In this document: positions 1 through 8,791 of the stretch, piece by piece | Layout of the letters: every line of letters begins with the position of its first letter | How positions within the stretch are numbered: the stretch's first letter is position 1 | NCBI RefSeq assembly: GCF_023100905.1 | Contig: NZ_CP064686.1 | Coordinates: forward strand, 3,162,001-3,226,000 | Source: Bradyrhizobium sp. 4 | Lineage (GTDB): Bacteria > Pseudomonadota > Alphaproteobacteria > Rhizobiales > Xanthobacteraceae | DNA: 64,000 bases | Reading direction: 5' to 3' | The notes under the pieces: model-generated | Database searches by the model: none | The model's input: the letters and a program-made list of their open reading frames with translations, nothing else | Told to the model about the DNA's origin: nothing | Program-made: the position numbers and the translations under genes

Positions 1-1
1 C

Positions 2-904
2 AACAAGTTTCAGATCCAGGTCTTCCAGGCGGGTGAAATCGTCCCCGGCCTGCAGGCGCTGGATGCGACCCAGAAAGGCACCGTCGAGATGTGCCACACG
101 GTGTCGTATTACTACGTCGGCAAGGACCCGACCTTCGCGATCTTCGCGTCGGTGCCGTTCGGCCTGAACGCGCGCCAGCAGAATTCCTGGCTCTACCAGG
201 GCGGCGGCAACGAGCTCGCCAACGAGTTCTTCAAGAAGTCGAACGTGATGGGCTTCCCCTGCGGCAACACCGGCACCCAGATGGGCGGCTGGTTCCGCAA
301 GGAGATCAAGACCGTTGCCGACCTCTCGGGCCTCAAGATGCGCATCGGCGGCATTGCCGGCCAGGTGCTCCAGAAGGTCGGCGTGGTGCCGCAGCAGCTC
401 GCCGGCGGCGACATCTATCCGTCGCTGGAGAAGGGCACCATCGACGCGGCCGAATGGGTCGGCCCCTACGATGACGAGAAGCTCGGCTTCGCCAAGGTCG
501 CCAAGTACTACTACTACCCGGGCTTCTGGGAAGGCGGTCCGACCGTTCACGCCTTCGCCAACATCGACAAGTGGAACGAACTGCCGAAGAACTACCAGGC
601 GATCCTCACCAACGCGACCGTCAACACCAACACCTGGATGGCCGCGCGTTACGACATGGTGAACCCCGGCGCCCTGAAGCGTCTGGTCGCCGGCGGAACG
701 CAGCTTCGCCCGTTCACCAATGAGGTTCTGGAAGCCTGTCTCAAGGCGACCAACGAATTGTGGGGCGAGATCTCGGCCAAGAATCCCGACTTCAAGAAGT
801 CGATCGACGCCATGCAGGCCTACCGCTCCGACGAATATCTGTGGTGGCAGGTCGCCGAATACACCTACGACAGCTTCATGATCCGCTCGCGCACCCGCGG
901 CTGA
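2..904 (+). CDS. TRAP transporter substrate-binding protein (DctP/TakP-like), 5' end outside window
   Basis: Periplasmic solute receptor of a tripartite ATP-independent (TRAP) transporter, which hands a carboxylate-type ligand to a DctQ/DctM permease. The reading frame is open from base 2, so the N-terminus and signal peptide lie to the left. The visible part aligns throughout with the complete paralogue at 10334-11422: both have NKFQIQ, GEIVPGLQ, GKDPTF, GGWFRKE, GGDIYP, KGTIDAAEWVGPYDDEKLGF and WEGGP. This block is typical of the TakP branch, whose characterised member binds 2-oxo acids; the ligand here is an inference. No permease gene adjoins it in the window, so it may use the dctQM pair at 11495-13759 or one outside. 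A strong hairpin terminator follows. Confidence 0.9.
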   Translation, partial: NKFQIQVFQAGEIVPGLQALDATQKGTVEMCHTVSYYYVGKDPTFAIFASVPFGLNARQQNSWLYQGGGNELANEFFKKSNVMGFPCGNTGTQMGGWFRKEIKTVADLSGLKMRIGGIAGQVLQKVGVVPQQLAGGDIYPSLEKGTIDAAEWVGPYDDEKLGFAKVAKYYYYPGFWEGGPTVHAFANIDKWNELPKNYQAILTNATVNTNTWMAARYDMVNPGALKRLVAGGTQLRPFTNEVLEACLKATNELWGEISAKNPDFKKSIDAMQAYRSDEYLWWQVAEYTYDSFMIRSRTRG

Positions 905-930
905 TCTTCGAGCAAGTCGCAAGACGACAC

Positions 931-965
931 GCCCGGCCTCGTTCGCGAGGCCGGGCTTTTTCTTT
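931..965 (+). terminator. Rho-independent terminator after TRAP binding protein
   Basis: An 11-bp perfect stem (GCCCGGCCTCG / CGAGGCCGGGC) closes a 3-base loop and is followed by a T-rich run (TTTTTCTTT). It starts 26 bases after the stop codon of the binding-protein gene. Confidence 0.9.
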
Positions 966-1298
966 GGGACGACACCGCGGAGCGGCGTTGTCGCCGCGGT
1001 AGGGGCGGGGCGTCCAGCAAAAAATCTGAAAAACAACCCCATGCATAGTAGACGAGGGGCGAGAGGACAAGGCGCTGCGAGTGCAGCCAACAGCTTGATG
1101 CGATGGAGTTAATGGCAGGCAGGCCCGGGCATTGCGCGGTCGATGGCAACTTGGCATTTTGGGAGCCAAAAGCGGGGTGGGTCAGGCGTACGAAGCGACT
1201 GCTTCAGCGAGACCGTTTGACTCGTCGGGCAAAACAGTGGCAGAAAGGCATTATCGTATAATCCGAAATTGGCGCCTCGGTGGTCAGCCTGGGTGACG
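966..1298. other. Non-coding stretch, possible decayed repeat material
   Basis: No convincing gene. A 7-bp inverted repeat (ACCGCGG / CCGCGGT) lies near 974-1002. The stretches AATCTGAAAAACAACCCC (about 1024-1041) and CGTCGGGCAAAACA (about 1226-1239) resemble fragments I recall as recurring between genes in Bradyrhizobium. That recollection is from memory and was not checked. Confidence 0.4.
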
Positions 1299-1501
1299 AT
1301 GAGCTTCGATCCCGATGAGGTTCAAAGCGCGCTGCGCAAGGGCTGGTCGTTGGCAACCGCCAGGCAATGGACGGCGAGCATCCGGCGGCAGGACAATGCA
1401 ACGTCACTTCGCTATTGATTCACGAGCTCTTCGGCGGCGACTTGCTGAAGACGCCGCTTCCGGCCAGCGACCATTTTTACAATCGCATCAATCGCAGACG
1501 G
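1299..1501 (+). pseudogene. Frameshifted remnant of a YunG-like protein gene
   Basis: An ATG at 1299 opens a frame reading MSFDPDEVQSALRKGWSLA and continuing to about base 1370. The similarity then jumps to another frame: from about 1367 it reads EHPAAGQCNVTSLLIHELF and then GGDLLKTPLPASDHFYNRI. Together these match the order of a small conserved family (YunG-like) as I remember it: N-terminal helix with KGWSL, then GQCNVT, then HFYNR. No single frame holds both parts, so a frameshift lies near 1365-1370. After NRI the frame departs from the family and runs into the end of the convergent kinase gene, so the C-terminal part is lost too. Probably a non-functional relic; family function is not known to me. 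Confidence 0.6.
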
Positions 1502-1535
1502 GTGACAGGAGTGGGCGCGGGAAATCAGCTGAGCA

Positions 1536-2537
1536 TCAATTCGCAAGGCGGTCTTTGCTCATGCGCAGGATGATCACCACACCCTCTTCCGACCAGTCAA
1601 AACTTATAGCCCCGCCAAGCTGGGCGGCCATACTTCGGTGCACCAACTGGCTTCCGAAGCCTTCGAGCTTTGTTGGAGCGACAACAGGGGGACCACCCCG
1701 CTCCGTCCACTTGACCAACACCTCGTCCTCGTGGGCGTTGCACGATACGTCCAAGGTGCCACTCGAAAGCGACAGCGCACCGTATTTCGCAGAGTTGGTT
1801 GCCAGTTCGTGCATCACCAAGGCGAGTGCTGTGCTGGAAGCCTCTCCCACGTTCATCTTGGGGACCGAGACGCGAATACGAACACTGGCTCCCTCCTCGT
1901 CGTACGGCGCAAGCAGAACGGAGATGAGGTCTCCAAGCAGCGTCCCCCCTCTGTTTTGTCCTGGTACCGGGCGAACGAGGTCCTGAGCACGTCCAAGAGC
2001 GATCAGGCGGCTGGTCAGCTCCTGGGCCATATCTTCTTTTGATGCTGCCGAGCGTGAGCTGATTTGAGTCAGCGCCGTTGCGACGGTGAGAAGGTTTTTC
2101 AGCCGGTGGCTCATCTCGCCCGCCAGTAGCTCGTTGGCTTCCTCAGCTTGCTTGCGTTGGGTGACATCCAGGAAAATACCGAACATAGTTCGATCCGCTA
2201 TGTCGGCGTCGTCGCCTTGGCCCCGAGCGGAAATCCAACGAATATCGCTTCCGGTTAGAATACGAAAATCGATCTCGTAAGAGCCCACGACTGCGCGAGT
2301 AGCCGCAAATGCTGATCTGACCCTCTCAAGATCGGCCGGGTGGATACTCTTGGAGAGTATTTCGAACGTAATGTTCTGCTCGTCCTTGGACACCTCCCAG
2401 AGGTCGTACGCGGGTTCATCCATGGTGATGGCGTCGGTATCAACGTTCCAGGACCATAGAGCGACACCGGCCGCGCGAGTGGCAGCCCGAAGGTGCTTTT
2501 CGTGCCACAACGGCATCGTCACCTGGCTAGGAAACAT
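1536..2537 (-). CDS. PAS-domain HWE-family sensor histidine kinase
   Basis: Cytoplasmic sensor kinase that autophosphorylates on His and passes phosphate to a response regulator. No membrane segment is visible. A PAS domain of the PAS_3 type fills roughly the first 130 residues (WSWNVDTDAI near the start, DVTQRKQAEE at its end). The phosphoacceptor box is EMSHRLKNLL, followed by the HWE hallmarks: HELATNSAKYGALS in the ATP-binding domain and the W of VKWTERGGP. HWE kinases are common in rhizobia, often in light, stress or general-stress signalling. No response regulator adjoins it, so the partner is unknown. The frame is open up to 2699, but the extension looks non-coding; ATG at 2537 or at 2516 (preceded by AGGTGACG) are both plausible starts. 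Confidence 0.85.
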   Translation of the reverse strand: MFPSQVTMPLWHEKHLRAATRAAGVALWSWNVDTDAITMDEPAYDLWEVSKDEQNITFEILSKSIHPADLERVRSAFAATRAVVGSYEIDFRILTGSDIRWISARGQGDDADIADRTMFGIFLDVTQRKQAEEANELLAGEMSHRLKNLLTVATALTQISSRSAASKEDMAQELTSRLIALGRAQDLVRPVPGQNRGGTLLGDLISVLLAPYDEEGASVRIRVSVPKMNVGEASSTALALVMHELATNSAKYGALSLSSGTLDVSCNAHEDEVLVKWTERGGPPVVAPTKLEGFGSQLVHRSMAAQLGGAISFDWSEEGVVIILRMSKDRLAN

Positions 2538-2919
2538 CGCGCTTTGCTTTCCTGCTGATCCGACCAGATCGGCATCTCTGCCGACGGGCGATCGACAGAT
2601 ACCATACCCCGTAGAAAAGGTCTCGGTTCGACCGGGAGGGCGGGTTGAAGTGTGGTCCCGTGCCCGAGTTGGCTCAGAAGCGATCCTCAAACGAGCCATG
2701 AGGCTCGCCGACGGCCATAAGTGGCGCTGTTCGTCTGCGACTACGCATTGCTTCGCGAACCTTCATTCAGCAATTTGAGCTGGTGCCGATTGAACACATA
2801 CGAACCGATGGGCATCGCCACGAACCGTTGGCGCTATGCCGGGTCATCACGTCCTTTGGGGCGCTCGGCATTTTATTCGGAAATTCCGTGCCGCCGCTTT
2901 CTCGCCAACAATCTGCCCG
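2538..2919. other. Intergenic stretch, nothing recognised
   Basis: Lies between the HWE kinase start and the end of the hydrolase gene, both on the minus strand. It contains only short frames without family resemblance. The kinase promoter is presumably here, but no clear -35/-10 pair could be picked. Confidence 0.4.
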
Positions 2920-3978
2920 TCAGGCGCCGGTAGTCTCTCGGGGCTGTTGTACGCCCGGACCCTCTTTTCCATGGATCAACACGGCCTCGGCAGCAGCTTC
3001 GTCGATGGCTGCCATCACGTCAGCGGTTGCGGAATAATGAATCATGTGTCCCGCTCCGTCGATGCGGCGCAATTTGCTCTGCTTGACCTCGCCGTGCAGC
3101 CTGACCGACTGCTTGATATCGATCAGACGATCGTCCTGGCCTGCGATAATGATCGTCGGCATCTTGAGCTCTGCATAAGTCTTCGAACCTGAGAATGCGG
3201 CGGGGATCAACATCGTCGCTTCAGCCGCTGTGGCCCGCATCTGTGATGGGCGGAGCGCCATTTCTTTCGGAAAGCCCGCAAACTTGTTCGGCACCGGCCG
3301 GGGGCCAAACAGCTTGCGCAACATCGCGGGCCACATCATCCGACCGGCTAGCGGCGAAATCGTGGAGCTGATGACGTCCCCGACCACTGGTAGGGCGGAC
3401 AGCACCGACGCGGCGCTGTCCGCGCGGGGAGTCGGGAAATAATAGCCCGAGGCCAGCACGAGAGCCTGCACGAACGAGGGATGTCTTGTCGCCAGCGCAA
3501 CCGCGACCGACGCTCCCCACGAATGGCCAAGGACAATCGCTTGAGAGACCCCCAACTGATCGAGCGCCTTCTTGAACAGGTCCGCTTGGGCATCCGGGGT
3601 CCAGACGACGTGCCTCGGCCGCGAGCTATGCCCAAAACCGGGACGATCGAACACCATGACCCTGTAGTTCTCGGCCGCGAGATCGATCAATCCACTCGCG
3701 TCGAAATCCTGGACCATGCTGCCATTGCCGTGAAACAAGACCAGCGGCTTGCCCCTGCCGCGTTCCAAATAGTGCAGGCGGACCCCCTCGACGTCGATGA
3801 ACCGCCCCTGCGGAGGATTATCGCGTTGCGCTTTGTTCGCGAGCCGCCGGTTTATGATTGCGGTAGCCGCGATGAGAGTACCTGCGGCAGCAAATGCGGT
3901 GGCGCCCGGATGTCGCGTGAGGGCGGCCAGGCAGTCGGACAGAAGCGAGGGGGAACGTGTTCGTCGTGCAACCCGCAT
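2920..3978 (-). CDS. Alpha/beta hydrolase with N-terminal membrane anchor
   Basis: Serine hydrolase of the alpha/beta fold; substrate unknown. The catalytic elements are visible: nucleophile elbow GHSWGA, an acidic residue in AGQDDRLID and the histidine in GAGHMIH. The HGNGSM loop forms the oxyanion region and DRPGFGHSSRP is typical of the haloperoxidase/epoxide-hydrolase-like branch. A hydrophobic segment near the N-terminus (ATAFAAAGTLIAATAII) suggests a membrane anchor with the enzyme probably in the periplasm (inferred). The frame is open to 4146, but ATG at 3978 has AAGG eight bases upstream, so that start is preferred. It stands alone on the minus strand. Confidence 0.85.
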   Translation of the reverse strand: MRVARRTRSPSLLSDCLAALTRHPGATAFAAAGTLIAATAIINRRLANKAQRDNPPQGRFIDVEGVRLHYLERGRGKPLVLFHGNGSMVQDFDASGLIDLAAENYRVMVFDRPGFGHSSRPRHVVWTPDAQADLFKKALDQLGVSQAIVLGHSWGASVAVALATRHPSFVQALVLASGYYFPTPRADSAASVLSALPVVGDVISSTISPLAGRMMWPAMLRKLFGPRPVPNKFAGFPKEMALRPSQMRATAAEATMLIPAAFSGSKTYAELKMPTIIIAGQDDRLIDIKQSVRLHGEVKQSKLRRIDGAGHMIHYSATADVMAAIDEAAAEAVLIHGKEGPGVQQPRETTGA

Positions 3979-4228
3979 GTGCATTACCTTCGGTGGTCTG
4001 CACGACGCCTCATGCAAGTGAGAAATGTTGCAGCCGAGGCAAACGGGGATGCGGGGTGTTTGGTTCCTCGATGAAAAGCAGACGTCCGAGCCGGCGCGAG
4101 GTTCCGGCGAACGGCCTCTGGCGTTGGTGCAGACTCGCGCGTGCAATACGGGGCGCGAGTAGCCGATAACGGCGCCCCCTCAGGCCGCGCCGGCCTCTTT
4201 GCCGAAAACCACGGTTTAGAACGCCGAT

Positions 4229-5086
4229 CTATAGCTGTGGACCAGACAGTCTGACTTCTCGCTCAGCGCGTAGGACATTGCCATACAGGCTGCTGATCCA
4301 TTGCCGTCCGCTCGAGGTTACATTCAAGCAGCGGATGGCAGCCTGGATTTGGGGTGCAACCTTGGTCCAGTAGAATTGAGGGTATTTGTACACCACATCC
4401 GCGGGCGTGGCGTATCCGAGCGATTTGTTGAGCCCGATCTCCTCAAATTCATAGAAGAGCGCATTTGACTTTTTCATGTAGTTCGGATCGCCGAGCTGAC
4501 CAATCAGATCAGCGGCGCGGAGCAGCAAACCTTCCTCATCATCCAAGTCATCCTTGAGTTCGCTCGTTGGTTCGTCCGTATAGGGAAAACGGGTATATTC
4601 GATGGCCCTGGCAACGCGAGCGGCGTCGATCTGGTCGACGGCGTCGAGACGCTCCGCGGCGAACAATTTCGAGCGGTCCACGTGATAGGGTGCAAGCGCT
4701 GCATCGGAGGAGCCGATCGGCAACTCCACCGTTCGGCCGGTACCATCAACGACATAGGCTGCCTCTTGGTCTCCATGGATTATTCCCCGGACGTAGCCGA
4801 TGTCGTGAATCAGACAGGCCAGGATGAAGTGAGCATAGTCGCTCGCCGTCGTCGGCCTCAGGAGGGAGCGGCCGATCAGAATGTCGTGCCCGACCAGCGT
4901 GACCAACAACGTGTGCTCGACATTGTGGTATAATGCATCGCTGTTGCCGATACATTCCAGGGCAAGCTTTGCCGCGTAGGGGAGCAATTCCGGTAAGGTG
5001 GCATGCGACGAGCCGAAGCGGCCTCTTGTCTCCGAGATCAGGAACGCACCGAGCGCCTGGGACGTCAGTTCTGGAATCGTTATCAC
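4229..5086 (-). CDS. HD-domain metal-dependent phosphohydrolase
   Basis: Predicted soluble HD-superfamily hydrolase of about 285 residues. The metal ligands are in HNVEHTLLV (first His) and LIHDIGYVRG (the HD pair), with a later acidic residue in RAADLIGQLGD. These enzymes cleave phosphate esters of nucleotides or cyclic nucleotides; the substrate here is not evident. A TTG at 5092 extends the frame, but GTG at 5086 has AGGAG at a spacing of 7 and is preferred. The flanking methyltransferase gene is 130 bp upstream on the same strand, with no obvious functional link. Confidence 0.8.
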   Translation of the reverse strand: MITIPELTSQALGAFLISETRGRFGSSHATLPELLPYAAKLALECIGNSDALYHNVEHTLLVTLVGHDILIGRSLLRPTTASDYAHFILACLIHDIGYVRGIIHGDQEAAYVVDGTGRTVELPIGSSDAALAPYHVDRSKLFAAERLDAVDQIDAARVARAIEYTRFPYTDEPTSELKDDLDDEEGLLLRAADLIGQLGDPNYMKKSNALFYEFEEIGLNKSLGYATPADVVYKYPQFYWTKVAPQIQAAIRCLNVTSSGRQWISSLYGNVLRAEREVRLSGPQL

Positions 5087-5221
5087 CGGCAAGCTCCTCA
5101 GTTCGTCAGGGCACGGACCAATGCGATACCGACTTAGAAGTTGCTAGCGCGCGCCGCGACGCCGGGGCATCTGTCCATTAGCGCGCGGCGGCTTGCAGGA
5201 CCGAGGCAACGGCCGGATCGG

Positions 5222-6283
5222 TCAAGGACGCACTTCGAAGATCATGTTGAACGGCGTCTCGGTGGCGCGGCGGAAGCGCCTGAAGCCCGCTTCAGTCGCC
5301 ACTTGACGCAATCTGCTTTCACCGGCCTGTGCGCCGAGCCCCAAGCCCACTTCCTGAGACAGTGATGCCGGCGTACAAATGAATGTCGAGGCGTGATAGT
5401 AGACGCATCCGACCGGGTTGAGATTGTCCTTGAGATTGTCATGAGCAAACGGCTCGACGATCATCCAAGCCCCATCCTTGGCTAGCGTTTCCTTGACATG
5501 CTTGCCTGCACCCACGGGATCGCCCATGTCATGCAGGCAATCGAAGAACGCCACCAGATCATAGTCTTTGGCTGGAAAATCCTTGGCACTGGCCTGCGCG
5601 AACGTGATGCGGTCTCCAACTCCCGCTTCTTGTGCCAGGACCTTGGCGCGTTCAATCGAAGGCTTATGGTAATCGAACCCGAAGAACTCTGAATTGGGGT
5701 AGGCCTGCGCCATCACAATCGTAGAGGCGCCGTGGCCGCATCCGACGTCGGCTACCCTGGCGCCGGCTTTCAGTTTCGCTTCGACGCCTTCGAGCGTCGG
5801 AATCCAGTTCGAAGCCAGATTGGCGTTATAGCCCGGCCTGAAGAAGCGTTCGGTGCCGGAGAAAAGACACTTCGAATGCTCGTGCCAACCAACGCCTTTC
5901 CCGGTTCGAAACGCTTCGGCGACTTTGGGTTCGTCGAGATAGGTGGATTGCACGACATCGAATGCGCCTGCAAAGAAGGCTGGCGACCCCTCTTCGGCGA
6001 ACGCCATGGTTTGCTCCGCCGAGAGTGAGAACGCATTTTTTTCCGGATGGTAGTCGATGTATCCGGAGGCGGCCTGTCCGGACAGCCATTCGCGCACGTA
6101 ACGCTCATGCAGTCCGGTCTTCTTCGCAAGCTCGGACGGAGTGATCATGGCACCATCCGCCATCGCCTTGTAGAGTCCGAGGCGATCGCCGAGCAGTATG
6201 CTGGCGCCGCCAAGCGCGATGCCGAGGTCGCCGACCAGCTTTCCTACCAGCGCGTTCAGCTTTTCAAGGTTTGGTTCACGCAT
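5222..6283 (-). CDS. Class I SAM-dependent methyltransferase with N-terminal winged-helix domain
   Basis: About 353 residues. The N-terminal part has the winged-helix dimerisation domain seen in O-methyltransferases and related two-domain enzymes (ELAKKTGLHERYVREWL). The catalytic Rossmann domain follows, with SAM-binding motif I VADVGCGHGAST, the acidic FGFDYHKP strand and DLVAFFDCLHDM. The C-terminal part contains VEPFAHDN. The methyl acceptor is unknown; such Rv2258c-like proteins are common and rarely characterised. An upstream in-frame ATG exists at 6325, but ATG at 6283 follows AGGAGG closely and is the likely start. Confidence 0.85.
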   Translation of the reverse strand: MREPNLEKLNALVGKLVGDLGIALGGASILLGDRLGLYKAMADGAMITPSELAKKTGLHERYVREWLSGQAASGYIDYHPEKNAFSLSAEQTMAFAEEGSPAFFAGAFDVVQSTYLDEPKVAEAFRTGKGVGWHEHSKCLFSGTERFFRPGYNANLASNWIPTLEGVEAKLKAGARVADVGCGHGASTIVMAQAYPNSEFFGFDYHKPSIERAKVLAQEAGVGDRITFAQASAKDFPAKDYDLVAFFDCLHDMGDPVGAGKHVKETLAKDGAWMIVEPFAHDNLKDNLNPVGCVYYHASTFICTPASLSQEVGLGLGAQAGESRLRQVATEAGFRRFRRATETPFNMIFEVRP

Positions 6284-6634
6284 TGCAGCTTCCTCCTCTT
6301 TGAGAACAGCCTCATCGTTATCCAAAAAGCCTAGGGCGACCGGCGGATCGCAAGCATGAAAGGGTTCGCGTTCCGGCGAATAGCCGCGGGCCGCTTGATG
6401 TCAGAATGGGTCAGAAGCGGTAACGTTGATCGAGCCGCGGATTCCTTGCCTGCAGCCCAGCAGCCGACATGCGCGGCCATATGGGCACCGGCCCGACTAG
6501 CTTACACCAACCTGACAAAGTTAAAAGCGAAACCGGGCTCGCTTGTGTTCTGGCCGAAATCGTGCGGATGGTGGAAGAGGTCGTAGATGCGGCGCGAGCC
6601 GTGCTTGCACCGGAACATCCCGCGGGAAAATGCG
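6284..6634. other. Divergent intergenic region between methyltransferase and response regulator
   Basis: About 350 bp separating two divergent genes, so promoters for both are expected here. No coding frame looks real. The stretch near 6504-6530 (TTACACCAACCTGACAAAG and onward) is less GC-rich than its surroundings and is the most promoter-like part, but no consensus elements or operator repeats could be fixed. Confidence 0.4.
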
Positions 6635-7309
6635 ATGCGCCTTCTGATCGTCGAAGACAATGCCGAGCTGTCGCGGCTCGTTGCCGGCGGGCTGTCGGCG
6701 GCCGGCTATGAGAGCGACATCGTCGGCAGCGTCGCCGAAGCGCGCGAGGCGGTCAGCAGCGTCAGCTATGCCGCGATGATCCTGGACCTCGGACTGCCCG
6801 ACGGCGATGGCCTGTCGGTGCTGCGCGAGCTGCGCCGGCAGATGGAGCCGTTGCCGGTGCTGGTGCTGACCGCGCGCGGCGGCTTGCAGGACCGCGTCAG
6901 CGGCCTGCGCAGCGGCGCCGACGACTATCTCGCAAAACCTTTCGCGATGGAGGAGCTGGTGGCGCGGCTGGAGGCGATCCTGCGCCGTCCGGGCCAGTTG
7001 CTCGGCCGCTCGCTGCGCCTCGCCAACCTTGTCTATGACACCGAAAGCCGCCAGATCTTCGTCGACGACCAGCCGCGCATCATCTCCGCGCGCGAGACCT
7101 CGGTGCTCGAGATCCTGCTGCGCCGACAGGGGCGGGTGGTGCCGAAGAAGAACGTCGAGGACCACATCTTCGGCCTCGACGGCGAGGTCGCCTCCAACGC
7201 GGTCGAGGTCTACGTCTCGCGGCTGCGCAAGCAGCTCGCCGAGCACGGCGCCAAGGTCGTGATCCACACCATCCGTGGCGTCGGCTATCTCATGGCCGAG
7301 GAGAAATAG
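6635..7309 (+). CDS. OmpR-type response regulator (TctD-like)
   Basis: Transcriptional regulator of a two-component system, 224 residues. The receiver domain has the acidic pair E7/D8 (LLIVEDN), phosphoacceptor D51 (LDLGLPDGDG), T79 and K101 (AKPF). The C-terminal half is a winged-helix DNA-binding domain (SARETSVLEILLRR ... VYVSRLRKQL ... IRGVGYL). The start at 6635 places the receiver at residue 1; the frame continues upstream without resemblance. The kinase gene begins one base after the stop, so the two are surely co-transcribed. TctD regulators usually control carboxylate uptake, which fits the TRAP genes on both sides, but direct control is an inference. Confidence 0.92.
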   Translation: MRLLIVEDNAELSRLVAGGLSAAGYESDIVGSVAEAREAVSSVSYAAMILDLGLPDGDGLSVLRELRRQMEPLPVLVLTARGGLQDRVSGLRSGADDYLAKPFAMEELVARLEAILRRPGQLLGRSLRLANLVYDTESRQIFVDDQPRIISARETSVLEILLRRQGRVVPKKNVEDHIFGLDGEVASNAVEVYVSRLRKQLAEHGAKVVIHTIRGVGYLMAEEK

Positions 7310-7310
7310 C

Positions 7311-8702
7311 GTGGCCCGGATCGGATCTCAGGCCGGATTCCGCGCCGGGATCCATGCGAGGTCGCCGACATTCAAATCGCTGATCTGGCGCATCGTGTTC
7401 CTGCACATCGTGGCGGTCGCGGTGGTCGCGATCTTCCTGCCGCTAGTGCTGTTCTGGCTGCTCAACTCCGAGATCGACCAGCTGCACCGCGACGCCATGC
7501 GCGCCCAGGCCGAGGTGTTGGCCGAGCGCATCGTCGTCCAGCCCGACGGGCTGCTGACGTTCAACCTGCCGGACAGTCTCAAGGGCCTATATTCGGAAGC
7601 CTATGGCCGCTACCAGTACGACATTCGCGATGCCGAGGGACATCTGCTGTTCTCGTCGCGTCGCAAGACCGGCACTGCCACGGTCGCGCCACCGCCGCTC
7701 TCCGAGACGATTTCCGGCGCTGGCGTCACCCGCACCATCGACGGCAAGGTGATACGCATTCGCGTCGCGGAGGACCTCGCGCACCGCGACGTCATCATCG
7801 ACGACATCGTGTCGAACTTCTTCCGGCGGGTCGGGTGGATCACCATTCCGATCCTGCTGGTCCTGCTCGCCATCGACATCATCATCTTTCGCCGCGCCGT
7901 CGCGCCGCTGTGGAAGGCCTCCGAGGAGGCAAGCAATATCGGTCCGGCGCGCACCGACATCCGCCTGCCGACGGAGCAGATCCCGCGCGAGATCATGCCG
8001 CTCGTCACCGCCGTCAACCAGGCGCTCGACCGCCTCGAGGACGGCTTTCGGGTGCAGCGGCAGTTCACCGCCGACGCCGCGCACCAATTGCGCACGCCGC
8101 TCGCGATCCTGCGCACGCGAATCGAGACGCTCGGCGACGGCGCTGCACGGCAGGCGCTGCATGCCGACATCGAGGGCATGAGCCGCATCGTCGCGCAGCT
8201 GCTGGAGATCGCCGAGCTCGACACGCTGGTGCTCGATCCCGGCGAGACCGCGGATTTGCGCGCGGTCTGCGCCGAGGTGGTCGGTTCGATCGCGCCGCTC
8301 GCGATCGCGCAGCACAAGGACATCGCGCTGAGGGGCACCGAGGGGCCGGTGCTGATCCACGGCAATTCCGTGATGCTCCAGCGCGCGATCTTCAATCTCG
8401 CCGAAAACGCCATCAAGTTCACGGCAAAGGACACGTCGGTCGATGTCGATGTGAGCGAGGATGGTGCGGTGCGCGTGCGCGATTGCGGACCGGGAATTGC
8501 GGAAGCCGAGCGCGAATTGATCTTCCAGCGCTTCTGGCGCGCCGACCGCCAGCGCAGCGACGGCGCCGGCCTCGGGCTGTCGATCGTGCGCGCGGTGGCG
8601 GATGATCACGCGGCGACGGTTGCGGTGGAGAATCTTCCGGGGAGCGGCGCGCAGTTCACGCTGCGGTTCAGGCTGGCGGAGAAGTCGGCGACGTTGATTT
8701 GA
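7311..8702 (+). CDS. Sensor histidine kinase (TctE-like)
   Basis: Membrane sensor kinase of about 463 residues, partner of the preceding regulator. A first transmembrane helix spans about residues 27-50, then a periplasmic sensor domain of the TctE type (about 51-165), then a second helix (WITIPILLVLLAIDIIIF). The dimerisation box is DAAHQLRTPLAIL with phosphoacceptor His258. ATP-binding motifs follow: NLAENAIKFT (N box), RDCGPGI (G1), FWRAD (F box) and GAGLGLSIVRAV (G2). The start is taken as GTG at 7311, one base after the regulator stop; the upstream in-frame ATG at 7275 lies inside the regulator gene. The probable signal is an extracellular carboxylate, inferred from the family. Confidence 0.9.
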   Translation: MARIGSQAGFRAGIHARSPTFKSLIWRIVFLHIVAVAVVAIFLPLVLFWLLNSEIDQLHRDAMRAQAEVLAERIVVQPDGLLTFNLPDSLKGLYSEAYGRYQYDIRDAEGHLLFSSRRKTGTATVAPPPLSETISGAGVTRTIDGKVIRIRVAEDLAHRDVIIDDIVSNFFRRVGWITIPILLVLLAIDIIIFRRAVAPLWKASEEASNIGPARTDIRLPTEQIPREIMPLVTAVNQALDRLEDGFRVQRQFTADAAHQLRTPLAILRTRIETLGDGAARQALHADIEGMSRIVAQLLEIAELDTLVLDPGETADLRAVCAEVVGSIAPLAIAQHKDIALRGTEGPVLIHGNSVMLQRAIFNLAENAIKFTAKDTSVDVDVSEDGAVRVRDCGPGIAEAERELIFQRFWRADRQRSDGAGLGLSIVRAVADDHAATVAVENLPGSGAQFTLRFRLAEKSATLI

Positions 8703-8723
8703 ACGCGGTGCGGCACTGACGCG

Positions 8724-8781
8724 CCACCTTCTCCCGCATCCACCTTCGCCAAGGCTTCGCCGGACATGAGGGGAGAAGGCG
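8724..8781. repeat. Intergenic palindromic element
   Basis: CCTTCTCCC and its complement GGGAGAAGG form a 9-bp stem around a 35-base interior. It sits between the convergent kinase and peptidase genes. It resembles a short palindrome that recurs between genes in Bradyrhizobium (from memory). There is no T-run, so it is not a classical terminator. Confidence 0.55.
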
Positions 8782-8791
8782 AAAGCGACGG

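Noticed and set aside
2721..2933. Possible 70-codon gene between the kinase and the hydrolase
   Set aside because: No ribosome site, no recognisable pattern and an overlap with the hydrolase end.
6521..7267. A 248-codon minus-strand frame opposite the response regulator
   Set aside because: Antisense to a response regulator with intact phosphorylation residues; no motifs of its own.
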